Origin: Heterocephalus glaber
Taxonomy: Eukaryota > Chordata > Mammalia > Rodentia > Bathyergidae
Direction: 5' to 3'
Assembly: GCF_000247695.1 (NCBI RefSeq)
Contig: NW_004624741.1
Location: 33,986,664-34,050,663 of the forward strand
Length of the DNA stretch: 64,000 nucleotides
The notes under the pieces were generated by a model that saw only the letters and a list, made by a program, of their open reading frames with translations, made no database searches and had not been told where the DNA came from. Positions 34,567 through 46,308 of the stretch are shown here, piece by piece. A program made the position numbers and the translations under genes. Numbering within the stretch: position 1 is the first letter of the stretch; the number at the start of each line of letters is the position of its first letter.

Positions 34567-35482
34567 ATGGACACGCTCACCATCTTCACAGAATTCCTCC
34601 TCATGGGTGTTGCAGGCTCCCAGGAGCTCCCAATTTTGCAAGGTGTGCTGTTCTTAGTGATTTATCTGTGAGCATTAATAGAGAATCTTGTGACTGTCAC
34701 TGTCATTGTGACAGACACACGTCTGGACTCTCTTATGTCGTTTTTTATAAGCAATCTGGCTCTAATAGAACTCACCAGTATCCAGTTGTTGTTCCCAGAG
34801 CCAAGGCGAATTCCATAATGGGCAGTAAGAAGATCTTTCTGAGGGAATGTGCCTTGCTGATTTTCCTGTTCACAATCTGTGTATCTGTGAAATTCGCCTT
34901 CATGGTGGTAACATCCTATGACTGCTATGTGCCACTCACCACCCTCTGCACTATGGGCTCATCATTACCCTGAATCTGTGCTCCCAGACTGCAGCTAACT
35001 CCTGTGCCTCTGGCCTGGTCTACTCTGCTATGCACACAGGTGCACTGTTCAGTCTTCCCTTCACCAAAACCAATGTAATCCACCAATATTTCTGTGATAG
35101 TCCTCTAATTAAGAGGATTTCATCTTCAGATGTTCAGTTTCATGAATTTCTTCTCCTTGCTTTGAGTGTTTGCCTTGCCTCAGTTTATTTTGCTTTTACA
35201 ATTGTGTTATTTGTTAATATATTTTCATCTGTGCTTAACTTGCATTCTGTGGAAACCTGTAACAAAGACATATCCACCTGTATCCTGCAGCTGGCCATTC
35301 TCCTTTTGCTTCTTATTTCTGGGTCACTGGCTCTCCTTGGTCCCATTGCAAATAAACCAACTTGCAAGAATCTGCTGACTCCCATGTTCTACAGCATGGT
35401 GCCCCAATTCGTTAACCCCATCATCTTCTGTTTATGCAATAGGGAGATCAGTGCTGCTCTGAGAAGAATGTTCAGTAGATAA
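34567..35482 (+). pseudogene. OR14-type olfactory receptor pseudogene, copy U2
   Basis: ATG 34567 opens MDTLTIFTEFLLMG. A TGA at 34669-34671 in TM1 replaces the glycine codon GGA of the sisters. A 1-base deletion near 34780 (in the PK loop after TM2) and another near 34930 (after the TSYDCY box) change the frame. TM5 to TM7 continue at 35030-35482 with HQYFCDSPLI, STCILQLAILLL, PQFVNPIIFCL and an intact C-terminus ending RRMFSR. An acceptor-like CAG ends at 34544, at the same distance from the ATG as in the other copies. Clearly non-functional. Confidence 0.9.
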
Positions 35483-35563
35483 TCTTCCCACTCAAGGGTT
35501 TTCTTGACTAAAAAAAAATCTCCACTGTCCTTTCAAGTTGTTTAATTCATACTTGATGTATAT

Positions 35564-36393
35564 ATATTTTTTAGTTCTTTTATTGGTACATTTTAGGTAT
35601 ACAATTCATTTAAATTTATCTTTGGGAGTTTGTACTGTGCATGATATATCTTGGTTCTTATTTTTTTCCCCATTACCTGTTCACCTTTCACCCCTTCTGC
35701 CCTTCCCTATTTGCATAGATTTCATTTCCACTTATTTTTTCTTTTATCATAGTTTTTCCTTTCCCTGTTTTCCTTTCCCCTTTCCCTCCCTTCACTCCTT
35801 CGTCTTTGTCTTTGAACATTTTTTTCTATTTCAAATTATCAATTATTCATTTTAATCATTTTAATCCTTGATGACACTATCAGTTTCTCACACTAGTGAA
35901 ACTATTCGGCATTTACATGTGTGTCCTATTTATTTCACTTGAGTATGGCCTCAATATGCATCCATTTAGCTATAAAGTACTCTAGATTTTCAATCAATAT
36001 CACTCGTCATTTGACAGATGCAGATGAAAACAACACTGAGATTACACCTCACCCCAGAAAGAATGGCTGCTATCAAGAAATGAACAAATAACAAATGCTG
36101 GTGGGGTTGTTGGGCAAAAGGAACCATTCTCCATTGCTGGTGGGAGTGCAGACTGGTGCAACTACTGTGGAAGTCAGTATGGAGATACCTCAAAGAACTA
36201 GGACTAGAGGTCCCATTTGACCCAGCTATTCTCCTGCTGGGTATCTTCTCAAAAGAATTAAAAGAATCATACCACAGTGATATATGTGCATCCATGTTCA
36301 TAGCGACACAGTTTGTAATAGCTAAAGCTTGGAAGCAGCCCAAGTGCTCATCAACTGGAAACTGGATAAAGAAAATGTGTTTTTTTAATAAAA
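35564..36393 (-). mobile_element. L1 with inverted 5' part, in U2
   Basis: 35564-35985 is the complement of the L1 3' UTR and ORF2 terminus. From about 36000 to 36390 a more 5' stretch of ORF2 runs on the plus strand (GGATACCTC-type block, then a CATGTTCATAGCGACACAGT region). The 11-bp sequence TTGATGTATAT flanks the whole element (35553-35563 and 36394-36404), showing a single insertion with a 5' inversion. It sits directly after the receptor, where the other copies have an empty site. Confidence 0.88.
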
Positions 36394-36404
36394 TTGATGT
36401 ATAT

Positions 36405-37880
36405 TCTTAAATTAGGATCTATACCTATGGATTATTTCTTTCTGGTTATCTGTATATTTTTGTTGTCTGTACTTGTAATCAATGAATATGTCTACGTCTC
36501 AAATATATTGTGCAGTTCCTGTGTCTTATACATGTAACTTGAACTCATACACATCTAGTTTACTTTGGTAAAATGTTTTAAAATTTTTGATATCATTTTG
36601 AGCTAAAAATATCTGGCATCATGAAGAGCATGGCATGAGTTATGTGTTCCAGCTTGCCAAACACTTGTGCTATTGAGAGAACCTCAGGTGGTGGATCTGA
36701 CAAACCTGAAGAAGCACAGAGTGGTCCTATGAGAAGACTCTACTGTCTCCACTGTACTCTTTGCACTTTCTCTTCCAATCAAGATAGGATATCTGTAAAA
36801 GTGATAAGACAAGGGAACAACTCAGACCTGAAATACAATGGGGAGATTAAGCTGATAATCTTGCCTGCACCTTCTGCTGCATCTTCTGAAATCCTTTCCT
36901 CATTGATTGAAAATCAAGACACAAAAAAGCTGACTTCCCAAAAGACTGTAATTTGGAATTGTTTGGATTCTTCCTGTAATCTAGATGAAAACATGTAGGC
37001 CATGTTTGGTCCATTCTAACTTTGTGTGCCATGAAGAGCATGAATCAGAGTGAAGCATGGAGAAAGATAAATGCTATTGGAATTTCCCTGGAGAGCCATA
37101 TATAATGCTTGTACTCTTTGCTGCATTTTTGTCATCAAAGAGCACTTACAATATGATTCACACAAAATGGGGTGTAATTGTTTTATACTATCAAGATATA
37201 AACCTGAACCCTGATGGATAAAGCACATGTTAACAACTATTGTGTTTTTCATAACAGAATCCCAATTTTCCCTCCTTTCCACCAAAAGCCCTGTCTGGGA
37301 AAACCTCAGCACTGAGGCACTGCTACCCATTTAGCCCCAGTCCAGCACTAGAACATCAGGTGCTCCTCACAGAAGCAAGTGGTATTTGGCCCCATGGACC
37401 TCCTGTCATCCAGAGCTCAAGTCCTGGTGAAGGTCTGGACATGGATGACCCTCTTCTGATGCCTAAGAATCCTCAACTTTCAGTACTTCATCCCTGAGGA
37501 GTGTAAATCTGTTCTCCAGCTTTGTCTAGGTATAGGTGACATTGAAAGTTGTGTGAGTGTAAGGTTCAAATATTGATTTGATTTCAGTATTCATTGAAAC
37601 ACTTTGCCCCAACCAAGCTAATATGTCCACAGATACCTTCAAAATATATTTCTACCTGGGTCATCTGCATAACTGTTTTCAAAGAAAAAAATTACTCTCT
37701 GAATCACATATAAATAAAAGTCTTACAAATGTACAGGTTTAACATTTCTGAATCTTTGAATTTTTTTTGTCTATTTTCCAATTTTGTTTATTTCTTAATA
37801 AACTTATATGTGAACTTTCAGTCCAGGTTTACTATTTTGCAGATATTTGGTTGAACAAGTAGATGGATTTTAATTTCCAT
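36405..37880 (+). repeat. OR14 unit U2, 3' flank, first copy
   Basis: Matches 20000-21250 of U1, 46400-47900 of U3 and 61740-63290 of U4. No coding frame. Confidence 0.7.
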
Positions 37881-39349
37881 GGTTAATTGATAAAGTTATT
37901 TCACTCTGGTTCTGTTACAGAAATTGTGGAAAAAAATGTACTGAGTGGGCCTGTGAGAAGACCCTGCTGTCTTCACTGTGCACTTTGCACTCGCTCATCC
38001 ACTCAGGCTGGGATAAGTGTCAAGGTGATTAAACAGGGACAACTCTGTCCTGAGGACACAATGCGGAGGTCAACAGTGAGATCCTCACTGGCCCATTTTG
38101 CTGCATCTGATAAAATTATTTTGCTCCCCTAAATAAAAAATCACAACAAAAACAACTGACCTTCTAAAAAATGTAGCTTGAAAGTCTTGGTCTCTACTTG
38201 TGCTCAGGATGGAAAAATACAGGCTATGTTTGATCCAGGAAAACTTTGAATGTAATGAAGAAAGCAAATCAGCATGGAGACAGATGAAACAACAAATGAT
38301 ATTGGATTTATTGGCAAAGCATCAGAAAATGCTTACACTATGTGGCACACTTTTCTCATCAAATAGCATGCACAAATGATTCATTGAAAATCGAAAGTTT
38401 TACTTTTCTAACTTGAAATGCTGAACCTGCATCCTGGTGGATAAAACACATATTGGAAATATTTGTCTCAGCACTGAATCCCAAATTTTCCACCTGTTTG
38501 TTTCATCAACCTCTGTCTGGGAAAACCTCGGCACTGAGGTGCTGGTACCTATTTAGCCCCAGTCCAGCATTTGAATAAAAGGAACATCAGGCTCCCTGTG
38601 TCTCCATACTTATTGCTCCTCAAAGAAGCCAGTGGTGTTTGGCCCCATGGACCCATGTCATCCAGAGCTCATGTCCTGGTGAAGGTCTGGACATGACTCA
38701 CTCTCCTCTGATGCCTGAGATATCTCAAACTTCAATGTTTCATCCTTGAGAAGGGTACATTTGTCCTGTAGGTCTATCTAGGTATAGGTGACATTGAAAA
38801 TTGTGTAGTGTAAGTTGAAAATCTTGATTTGATTTCTTTAGTCATAGAAATGTTTGCTGCAACAAAACTAGCTAATGTATCATATTTCTTTTCAAAATAT
38901 GACTGCACCTAAGTCATTTTCACAGCTGTTTTCAGGGGAAAAAAGCTCTTTCAATTTTATATTTAAATAACACTCTTACAAAGTTAGGGAGTTAACGTTT
39001 TTTGAATCATTGATTGTTTTAATTAATTTAATTTCCCCTATTTCTTTATTTCTATCTAAATACATATGTAGACATTCTCTCCAGTTTTTTTTTAATTCTT
39101 AATATTTGAATGAACAAATAGATTAATGTCTAACTCCAAGTGCTCATTTATAAAATTATGTCACTCCAGTTCTTCTTTGTTTTGATTTTCAACCTAGAAC
39201 TTAGTTTTGTATTAAGGTACTTGAACAATCCATATTATATTTCTGTTTGTTTATTTTCAAGTAATATAATATTATGAGATAGAGTGTTTCTAGTTTGCAA
39301 GTAGTGTCTTCTCCCTGAGTAATTTTATTTCTAGATTTTTTTCTTTTTA
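37881..39349 (+). repeat. OR14 unit U2, 3' flank, second tandem copy
   Basis: Repeats much of the preceding block: 37930-38120 matches 36690-36870, and 38520-38880 matches 37300-37640. Only U2 has two copies. The second is the one followed by the sequence that follows the single copy in U1. Confidence 0.75.
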
Positions 39350-39597
39350 GTAATTTTATTTATTTAGTCATTTACAAATAACAATTGTATGTATATATGG
39401 GATGGGGTGTGGTTCTTTGATGTAAATTTTATATAGAATGCTTCAGTGAAGTGAATAATCAAATATATTATTCATTATACTTATCCTTTGGTGTGTGAAA
39501 TAGTTAAAATCTACTATTTTAAATCAATTGAAAAATGTACAATCCACTGCTGTCATAGGCACCATTCTGTGGAATCACAGGTCTCAAATCTTGTTCT
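39350..39597 (-). mobile_element. Old L1 3' end, truncated by deletion
   Basis: Matches the start of the old L1 in U1 (21620-21835). At about 39597 it jumps to sequence matching U1 at about 28640, so some 6.8 kb present in U1 is absent here. Confidence 0.7.
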
Positions 39598-42180
39598 TTG
39601 TAATTGTTCTTTCTGCCTCCTTTTGACAATTATGCAGAAATGTTACATTGCATTGTTGTTAGATTCATTGCTTGAAATTCTGCAGGCTTATTTGGCTGGT
39701 ATTTTCTACAAAATTTTGCACTGTTTTCCACATTTTCCACATCTTCATTAATCTCATTTGAAGTGACAGATTCTTTGTCATTTTCCCCTCCTCCTCTGCA
39801 GACTCCATTTCCTCCATAGCCTGTGCCTCTTGGGAGATCAACACCCACTATCTGATGGCAGGGGGAGATCACTGGCTGAGTTGTTATCATTTGACCTTTG
39901 GAATCACATACTACTCATATTGCAAGACATCAGTAATTTATCAAGTTAAACTTTATTAGAAATGTTTTCTTGTCTTGAAGAACACAAAGAACAAGTTACT
40001 CACAATGCAATATTATATATAGATATATTCCAGAACATAAATGAGCTTTGAGGATGTTATTTTAAGATAAGAAGAAAAGAGCAAATATTGTGTGATTCCA
40101 TACATATGAATAATCAAGTACCAAAAAGTTCATAGAGACAGAAAGCAGCATGGTGGTTGGCAGAAGCTTGAAAAAAGGCAAGAAGGGGAAGTGGTTAAAT
40201 GGGTACAGACTTTTGATTGTGCAAGATACAGAGAGTTCTGGAGAGTAGATTCCAGTGTGAATGTGCACAGCATTTGTAAGCTGTGTTCTTAAAAATAATG
40301 AGAATGGAAGATTTTATTTTGGGTGCATTCAACTGTCATTTTAAAATTATAAAACATTAACAGTAAACTGAAATCACATATTGGAGGGAAATATTGGCAA
40401 AAAACATGTCTGGCAAGTGACACAATTACAATGCATAGAACCTCTTGTAACTCAATAATTAAATTCAAAGCATCCAGTAAGAAATAGGCAAAGATCTAAT
40501 CAGACAGTTTCCAAGGAAGATTTATAAATGTCTAAAAGTCCATGAAGTGATTCTTCACATGAATTGTCATCAGAGTGTAAATGAAGGCCATAGTTGCATG
40601 ACAGAAAAGGATCAGATTACAGTGGTAACAACAAGTGGTAGGGAAGATGTGGAGGAATTGGGACCTCCCCAACTCCTCCCTAAACTTTGGGGTAGTGTGC
40701 AGTTCCTCAGGAGATTAAGTGCAGAGCTATCTTGTGAGCTGAGAATTCTACCTCAGGTTAAAAATACCACTCCCAAGAGAGTTAGAAGCACAGGTAAGCA
40801 CCAAAACTGGTCAAATGTTCATAGAAATATTGCTCATAGTAGACAAGATTTAGAAAGGAACCAAATGTTCACCAATTTGGGAAGGGGTGAACAACTTATG
40901 CTATATACAGGGTATGATGACAGTACACAATGTTTTAAATATTTAAGATTGATTATAATAAAAGACACATTGCCATTAATCCCCCTCAGAACCCTCCCCT
41001 TCACTTCCAACACCCTCATACCAACCTTCTCCACTTACTGAAGCAGCTCTGGAAGTCCTCTTTTGTAGGTTCTGCATGAAGTGTGTTCAAAAATATGCTT
41101 TGTGCTGCTGCCAAGCTCCGTCCAACTGATAGGCAGCTCATAAAACATGAGACTGTGTCCTCATCCATCATATTCATCATATCTGACATATTGTGATTTC
41201 AAATCTTCCCTAAAGTCAATGGGATCATGATATGTAAATGTTTTGAACCAATTCAGGACCTCAAGGGAAATAGGACAGCACAACTACACACACTCACAAA
41301 ACAGGATTTCCAGAGCTGGTTAAAAGTGACAAGAATGGTGGGGTAGGTCCCTTGCAAGATATGGGAAGACTCTGAGGGGCAACTGTGCCAATGTGACTTT
41401 TAATGTGATGATCACTTCAAATTTGAACATTCTTTGTATATGTTGATCACATCATATGTTATTTGACTATAAAGCCTAGTGAAGTTCTGATGTAGGCCAC
41501 AGCATGGATTCCCTTGAAAATTATAACAACTGAATAAAGCAAACGACAGAGGCCTCATATTCTATGGTTCACTAATATCAAAATCTAGAGGAGGAAAAGT
41601 AAGGAAGCAGTTATTAGTGGTGGCCTAGTGTTAGGCTGAGGAGAAGAAAGTGGGATGAAGATATGGATGAGAGAAGAGTGGATACAGGGCCTCCCTTCCA
41701 AGGTGATGAAAATGTCTCCCATTCATGGGAGTGGTGATTAAAATTACCTGTCAATACACACATAACCAGAATCATGCATGGTAGACTATGTCACCTAAAA
41801 AATGCCTCAAAATTAAATGCATTAAAATTTTGATTCAATGCACTGAAAACTTACAAAGTTTCCAAGTATACAAATAATTCACCTAAGCATAGGTCAGTGT
41901 GTCAAATACAAGTCCTGGTGTCAGGATTTTGGGCTGAGTTTTTGCACCATGCTCCAGTAAACCAACCCCATGGAAGAACCACAGTAACAATACATAGCAG
42001 CTTGAAAATGAGCCAATTTTCCAAAAAAAAAAATCCCAGGAGATTCATATCAACATGCCAAGAGAAACATGGTCACCCTTAAAATACTGAGGCACAGGAT
42101 CATGGCACAATGATGGTGCCAGGACAGTGTTTTAGGGATTTGCTAGAAAGCCAGTAAATTAACTCCAGAATAAGATGTGA
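39598..42180. repeat. Duplicated spacer beta, copy 2
   Basis: Matches 28641-31630 without the solo LTR. No gene. The site near 41730 preserves the pre-LTR arrangement. Confidence 0.8.
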
Positions 42181-43844
42181 ACTTGAAATTAACTGAATCA
42201 TGAGTGATGTACAAAACATACTAGTATGATTACTTTTCATTTAATATCTCATACTTATAAACAACTTCCTTAAAAGTCTAGCAGAAATTTAATTAATCTC
42301 AATGGTGTAGCCCAGAATGCTCATCAATCAGGGTTTGGAGGAAACACAGGATTAACAGGTCTCATGAGCTTATCAGAACTGTGACCCCGTGTCCTTGGTG
42401 AAGACTCAGCAGGCTCACAGGTATTTCAGAAGTAGGGCTGCACAAATGATCCACACTGGGAGTCTCACTGAGAAGTGACTTTGCACTTACTCACTGAAGA
42501 AAGAAGCAGGAGCAAGGATCTCATCAAGTTTCTTCACATTGAGCAAAAGCAGCATTCATGTTGGTGAGGATAGACTTATTACTCCACTGCTCAGGTAATA
42601 TTTACAAGTTATTTTTATGTATGTCTACCCACACTAGTAATGTATAAATCACATATATGTACTTTTGAAGTACTACAAAATCTTAAGCAACTGCGAAAAT
42701 TTCATCTCCTGTGTGCTTGTAGAATACATAGACTGTTTCAGATATTTAGTGTTTATTTCAGGCAATTAGTTCTTCAAATGTTCTCTGAGGACCTGTGCTT
42801 CAGAGACGGTCCAGGATAAATGGAACTCATAGTGATGGGAAATCCCCTTTAACAGAGCATCAGGACAAGTGATTTGAAAAGTGCAACAGAGCTATAAGCA
42901 GAGGAAATCTATGAATGAATTTCATGCAAATTAAATGACATAAGCAAACATAGTCCTTAAATTAGTAACAAAAGTGGAGATGATTAGTAAGGTCATTATT
43001 TTGAATAATTTTGGATAATAGCTGAATTTTATAGATTTTAAAATAAGTGATTTTTAGTTAGATTATTATATTTCTGCCTCTTAATAATTAATGAGGAATT
43101 AGCAACTACCACTTTGCTGCTGTCCATTCTATGTTGTGAGTGAAATAATTTCCAAATACACTGAAGAAAAGAAGAGGAGTAGGAATCCCTGGATTCTCCT
43201 TTGTGTGGTACTGAGATGCAAGGTAAGTTATACAAGGGACAGGTGAATTAGCACAGGGAAATGGGAGGATTTGCTTGCACTGAGGTGGAAGACCAGTCAT
43301 AAGAAGAGATGGAGGAGACCAGACCTCTATTGACCCCTCTCTGTAATTTTGGTGAAGTAAGTGAAAAATGGCCAGAAGTGTGGTTGCATCAGTAACTTAC
43401 ACTATATCAGTTCTATCAACAGTATCAGCTGGTTTCAATTTAGAGAGTAACGTTCTCTGCCAATAGGATTCTCTTTATTAGAAAAATTAGTCCAAAAGAA
43501 GAATCACATGGAATTAAAAAGATTACCAGACCAAACAATCTTGTAAAATATTTTTGTGATATATTTAATAGCCATACGAATGCACATCTGTGTAAAAATG
43601 AATATTCTTATGCATGGAAAGGCAGAAAAATAGTAAATGTCTTTGTAATGGCAAAGTAATCACACATAAAATATTTAATAATAAAGGTGCTAATGCTTTC
43701 AATATTATAATACCTCTGTGATATTTTTACCAATGAAAATAAAATAATGCTGAGATTATATCTTTCTATGTAACTCATTTTAGTACTAAAAAGATTGTAT
43801 CTTAACAAACCCTTTTTAATTCGAAGACTTCAAAACAAGCACAG

Positions 43845-43945
43845 GTGGGACCAGGGATGTATCTTTGCAGCACAGAACCTGCCTAACAAGTGCAAGGCCC
43901 TGAGTTCAATTCCCAGAGCAACAACAACAACAACAACAACAAAAA
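43845..43945 (+). mobile_element. Decayed SINE with (CAA)n tail
   Basis: Counterpart of the SINE at 33123 in U2. The B box GTTCAATTCCC is retained. The tail has become a (CAA)n microsatellite at 43919-43942. Confidence 0.7.
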
Positions 43946-44620
43946 CAAGCACATGTAAATAAAGTAAATTTAAAACAATGATTTTAAAACAAGGATATTT
44001 TCACAAAATCTCTGAGAGCAAGTAGAGGCCAGGTGTGGAGAGAATGCTGGCACCTCAACAAATCCATTCCTTACAGAAGGTTACGTTTTGGAGGAGAACT
44101 TCAAGCTGATTTTATTTTGTTTTGTTTTAACATAAAGCAGGCAGACAGGGAAGTACAAGATGAAAGCAGGCTGAACACTGCCATTAGGAAAACAGAATTT
44201 TTACACCCAAATGAAATAATTTTTTGCATAGAAGACAGTGCAAAGGGAGAAAGAAAAGGTCCACACACTGGTCTGGAAGAGCATGTGAAGTGAAAGAATG
44301 GGGCAGGGTGATCGGCCTGGTGTCCTTTAGATTACAGTCATTTCAAAGGAAGCTCAGGTTCATCCATTAGATCTGTTATGGAAAGCAGAGAAGAATATCA
44401 GCCAGAGAAGGACTACATCACAGTCTCCAGCCCAGGACCTAGAGAATGAAGAGCAGATGAGGGATTTCCAACACCTGGGCTTGTTACAGACAGTCACTTA
44501 GAGTAAAGCTGGGATTGCTGTGCAAAACTGAAGCAAATGGTGTCCTGGGAGAATTAGAAAAGTCATTTTAAAAGTACTGACAAATGAAAGATTTCTGGGG
44601 TTTCATTTCATTTTAACTAT

Positions 44621-44717
44621 CTTTTTTTTTTCTTTTTTGGTGGGGTACCGGGGATTGAACTTGGGACCTTGTGCTTGCAAGGCAGGCAGCGGCACCACTG
44701 AGCTAAATCCCCAGCCC
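44621..44717 (-). mobile_element. ID-type SINE, unique to U3
   Basis: On the minus strand it reads GGGCTGGGGATTTAGCTCAG at its start and GTTCAATCCCCGGTACC further on, ending in an A-rich tail (a T run on the plus strand). A perfect 13-bp duplication TCATTTTAACTAT flanks it (44608-44620 and 44718-44730). U2 has the empty site near 33885. Both Pol III boxes are well kept, so it is one of the younger insertions. Confidence 0.92.
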
Positions 44718-44734
44718 TCATTTTAACTATCATA

Positions 44735-45115
44735 TATTGTTTTCTTCAGTTTATTGGTCCAAATTAGGTACACATTATGATCATATTCATCTTAGGAAAT
44801 TTGTCCCTGCACATGACATATCTTGGTTATTTTTTCCCATTCCCTTGCCCTCCCTTCCACAACTCAACCCCCAATATTTACAAAAACTCTGCTCCATTTG
44901 TTTCTTCTTTTCTAATTTTTCCCCTCTTTACTTTCCCCTGCCTCTCCCCTGGTACTCTTTACCTTTGAACCTTTTCTTTCCATTTCACAATATCACAAAT
45001 TACACATTTTAGTCATTTATTCTTCATTTCTCACACCAGAGAAACAATGCATTATTTACCCCAGTGGGTGCTGTTTATTTCACCTAAGAGTATGGTCTTC
45101 AGTTGTATTCATTTA
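44735..45115 (-). mobile_element. L1 3' UTR fragment, shared with U2
   Basis: Counterpart of 33890-34260: a TTTATTGGTCCAAATTAGGT region, C/T-rich block and the ORF2 terminus complement. It inserted before U2 and U3 separated. Confidence 0.85.
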
Positions 45116-45360
45116 GCTATAAAGGACTAGTTTATCTGTCTTTATATTGATTACTTATCTCATCCTATAAATGTTAAATTTAATAAGATACCAGTAGTTT
45201 GGGGAAAGAAAAGTGAAAGAGACATAAACATAGTCACTGGATTTCACAATAATTTATTTTATGCATGTTTTCTATTTTGAGTTCCTGATCAGAGCCCACA
45301 TTTTAGTTCTGATGGCTACTCTGCATTGTGCTCATAGCATTCACTGCTTACTTTAACTTC

Positions 45361-45371
45361 TGACTCTACAG
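45361..45371 (+). promoter_or_regulatory. Candidate splice acceptor of the OR14 coding exon
   Basis: TGACTCTACAG ends 22 bp before the ATG. The same CTGACTC..CAG stretch lies 22 bp before the ATG in all four copies (ending at 18872, 34544, 45371 and 60735). OR genes usually have a single coding exon with an upstream non-coding exon, so this is where an acceptor is expected. The pyrimidine tract is weak. Confidence 0.4.
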
Positions 45372-45393
45372 AGACCTCAGCAGGTGGGCAGAC

Positions 45394-46308
45394 ATGGACA
45401 ACCTCACTGTCTTCACAGAATTCCTCCTCGTGGATTTTGCAGGATCCTGGGAGCCCCAGGTTCTGCAAGGTGTGCTGTTCTTAGTGATTTATCTGGGAGC
45501 ACTAACAGGAAATCTTGTGACTGTAACTGTCATCATGACAGACACACATCTGCACTCTCCCATGTACTTTTTTATAATCAGTGTGGCCTTAATAGACTGT
45601 GGCAGCATCTCAGTTATTGTTCCCAAGGCCATAGTGAATTCCATGACAGGCTGTAAGACCATATCTCTGACGGAGTGTGCTGCACAGATTTTCCTCTATC
45701 TTCTTTTTGCAGAGGTAGAATTTGCCCTCCTGGTTGTCATGTCCTATGACTGCTACATGGCCATTTGCGACCCTCTGCACTACAGGCTCATCATCACACA
45801 GTCTTTGTTCCCAGGCCACAGCTGGCTCCTGGGTCTCTGGTCTGGTCTTCTCTGCTGTCCACACAGGAGCTCTGTTCAGGCTTCCTCCACCAAGACCAAT
45901 GTGATCCACCAATATTTCTGTGATATTCCTCAAATCCTGAGGATTTCATGTTCAGATGTCCAGTTTTCTGAATTTGTACTTCTTGCTGTAAGTGCTTCCC
46001 TCATCTTAGTGTGTCTTGCCTTTATGTTTCTGTCATATGTTAAAATATTTTCAACTGTGTTTAAGATCCTTTCTATGGAAGCCCGTAACAAAGCCATATC
46101 CACCTGTATCCCACAGCTGGCCATTCTCCTTTTGTTTCACATCTCTGGGGAGGTGTCTGTCTTGGGTCACATTGCAAAGAAACCATCCCTGAAGAATCTG
46201 CTGATGGCCATGTTCTACACCATGGTGCTCCCATTTGTGAACCCCATCATCTACTGTCTACACATCAAGGAAATCAATGGTTCTCTGAGAAGAATGTTCA
46301 GTAGATAA
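45394..46308 (+). CDS. OR14-type olfactory receptor, open frame with out-of-frame segment
   Basis: An uninterrupted 304-codon seven-helix receptor frame, close to the usual 310-320. It has an N-glycosylation site (NLT 3-5), GN in TM1 (N40), LHSPMYFF entering TM2 (53-60), a TM3 cysteine (C95), loop 2 QYFCDIPQ (C176), ISTCIPQLAILL in TM6 and PFVNPIIYCL in TM7 (280-289). Two defects are visible. DRY is DCY (119-121). Residues 136-165 do not align with the sister copies, but the next frame of the same DNA does: it reads LCSQATAGSW and SAVHTGALFRLP. A 2-base loss near 45799 and a 1-base loss near 45886 therefore cancel out. TM4 and early loop 2 are replaced by unrelated residues. It may be transcribed but is probably a pseudogene that happens to lack stops. 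Confidence 0.85.
   Translation: MDNLTVFTEFLLVDFAGSWEPQVLQGVLFLVIYLGALTGNLVTVTVIMTDTHLHSPMYFFIISVALIDCGSISVIVPKAIVNSMTGCKTISLTECAAQIFLYLLFAEVEFALLVVMSYDCYMAICDPLHYRLIITQSLFPGHSWLLGLWSGLLCCPHRSSVQASSTKTNVIHQYFCDIPQILRISCSDVQFSEFVLLAVSASLILVCLAFMFLSYVKIFSTVFKILSMEARNKAISTCIPQLAILLLFHISGEVSVLGHIAKKPSLKNLLMAMFYTMVLPFVNPIIYCLHIKEINGSLRRMFSR

Larger units (their letters stand above)
42181..45393 (+). repeat. OR14 unit U3, 5' flank
   Basis: Matches 31628-34566 of U2 throughout, including about 0.9-1.1 kb (43450-44320) missing from U1 and U4. It contains the SINEs and L1 fragment listed separately. No coding frame. Confidence 0.75.

Noticed and set aside
34557..34973. Separate proteins starting MGRHG before each OR14 copy (also 45384 and 60748)
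   Set aside because: These are shadow frames of the receptor sequence, kept similar only because the units are duplicated.
45394..46308. A normal functional OR14 gene
   Set aside because: The frame is open, but the out-of-frame stretch at codons 136-165 and the lost DRY arginine argue against normal function. I kept it as a CDS with this warning.
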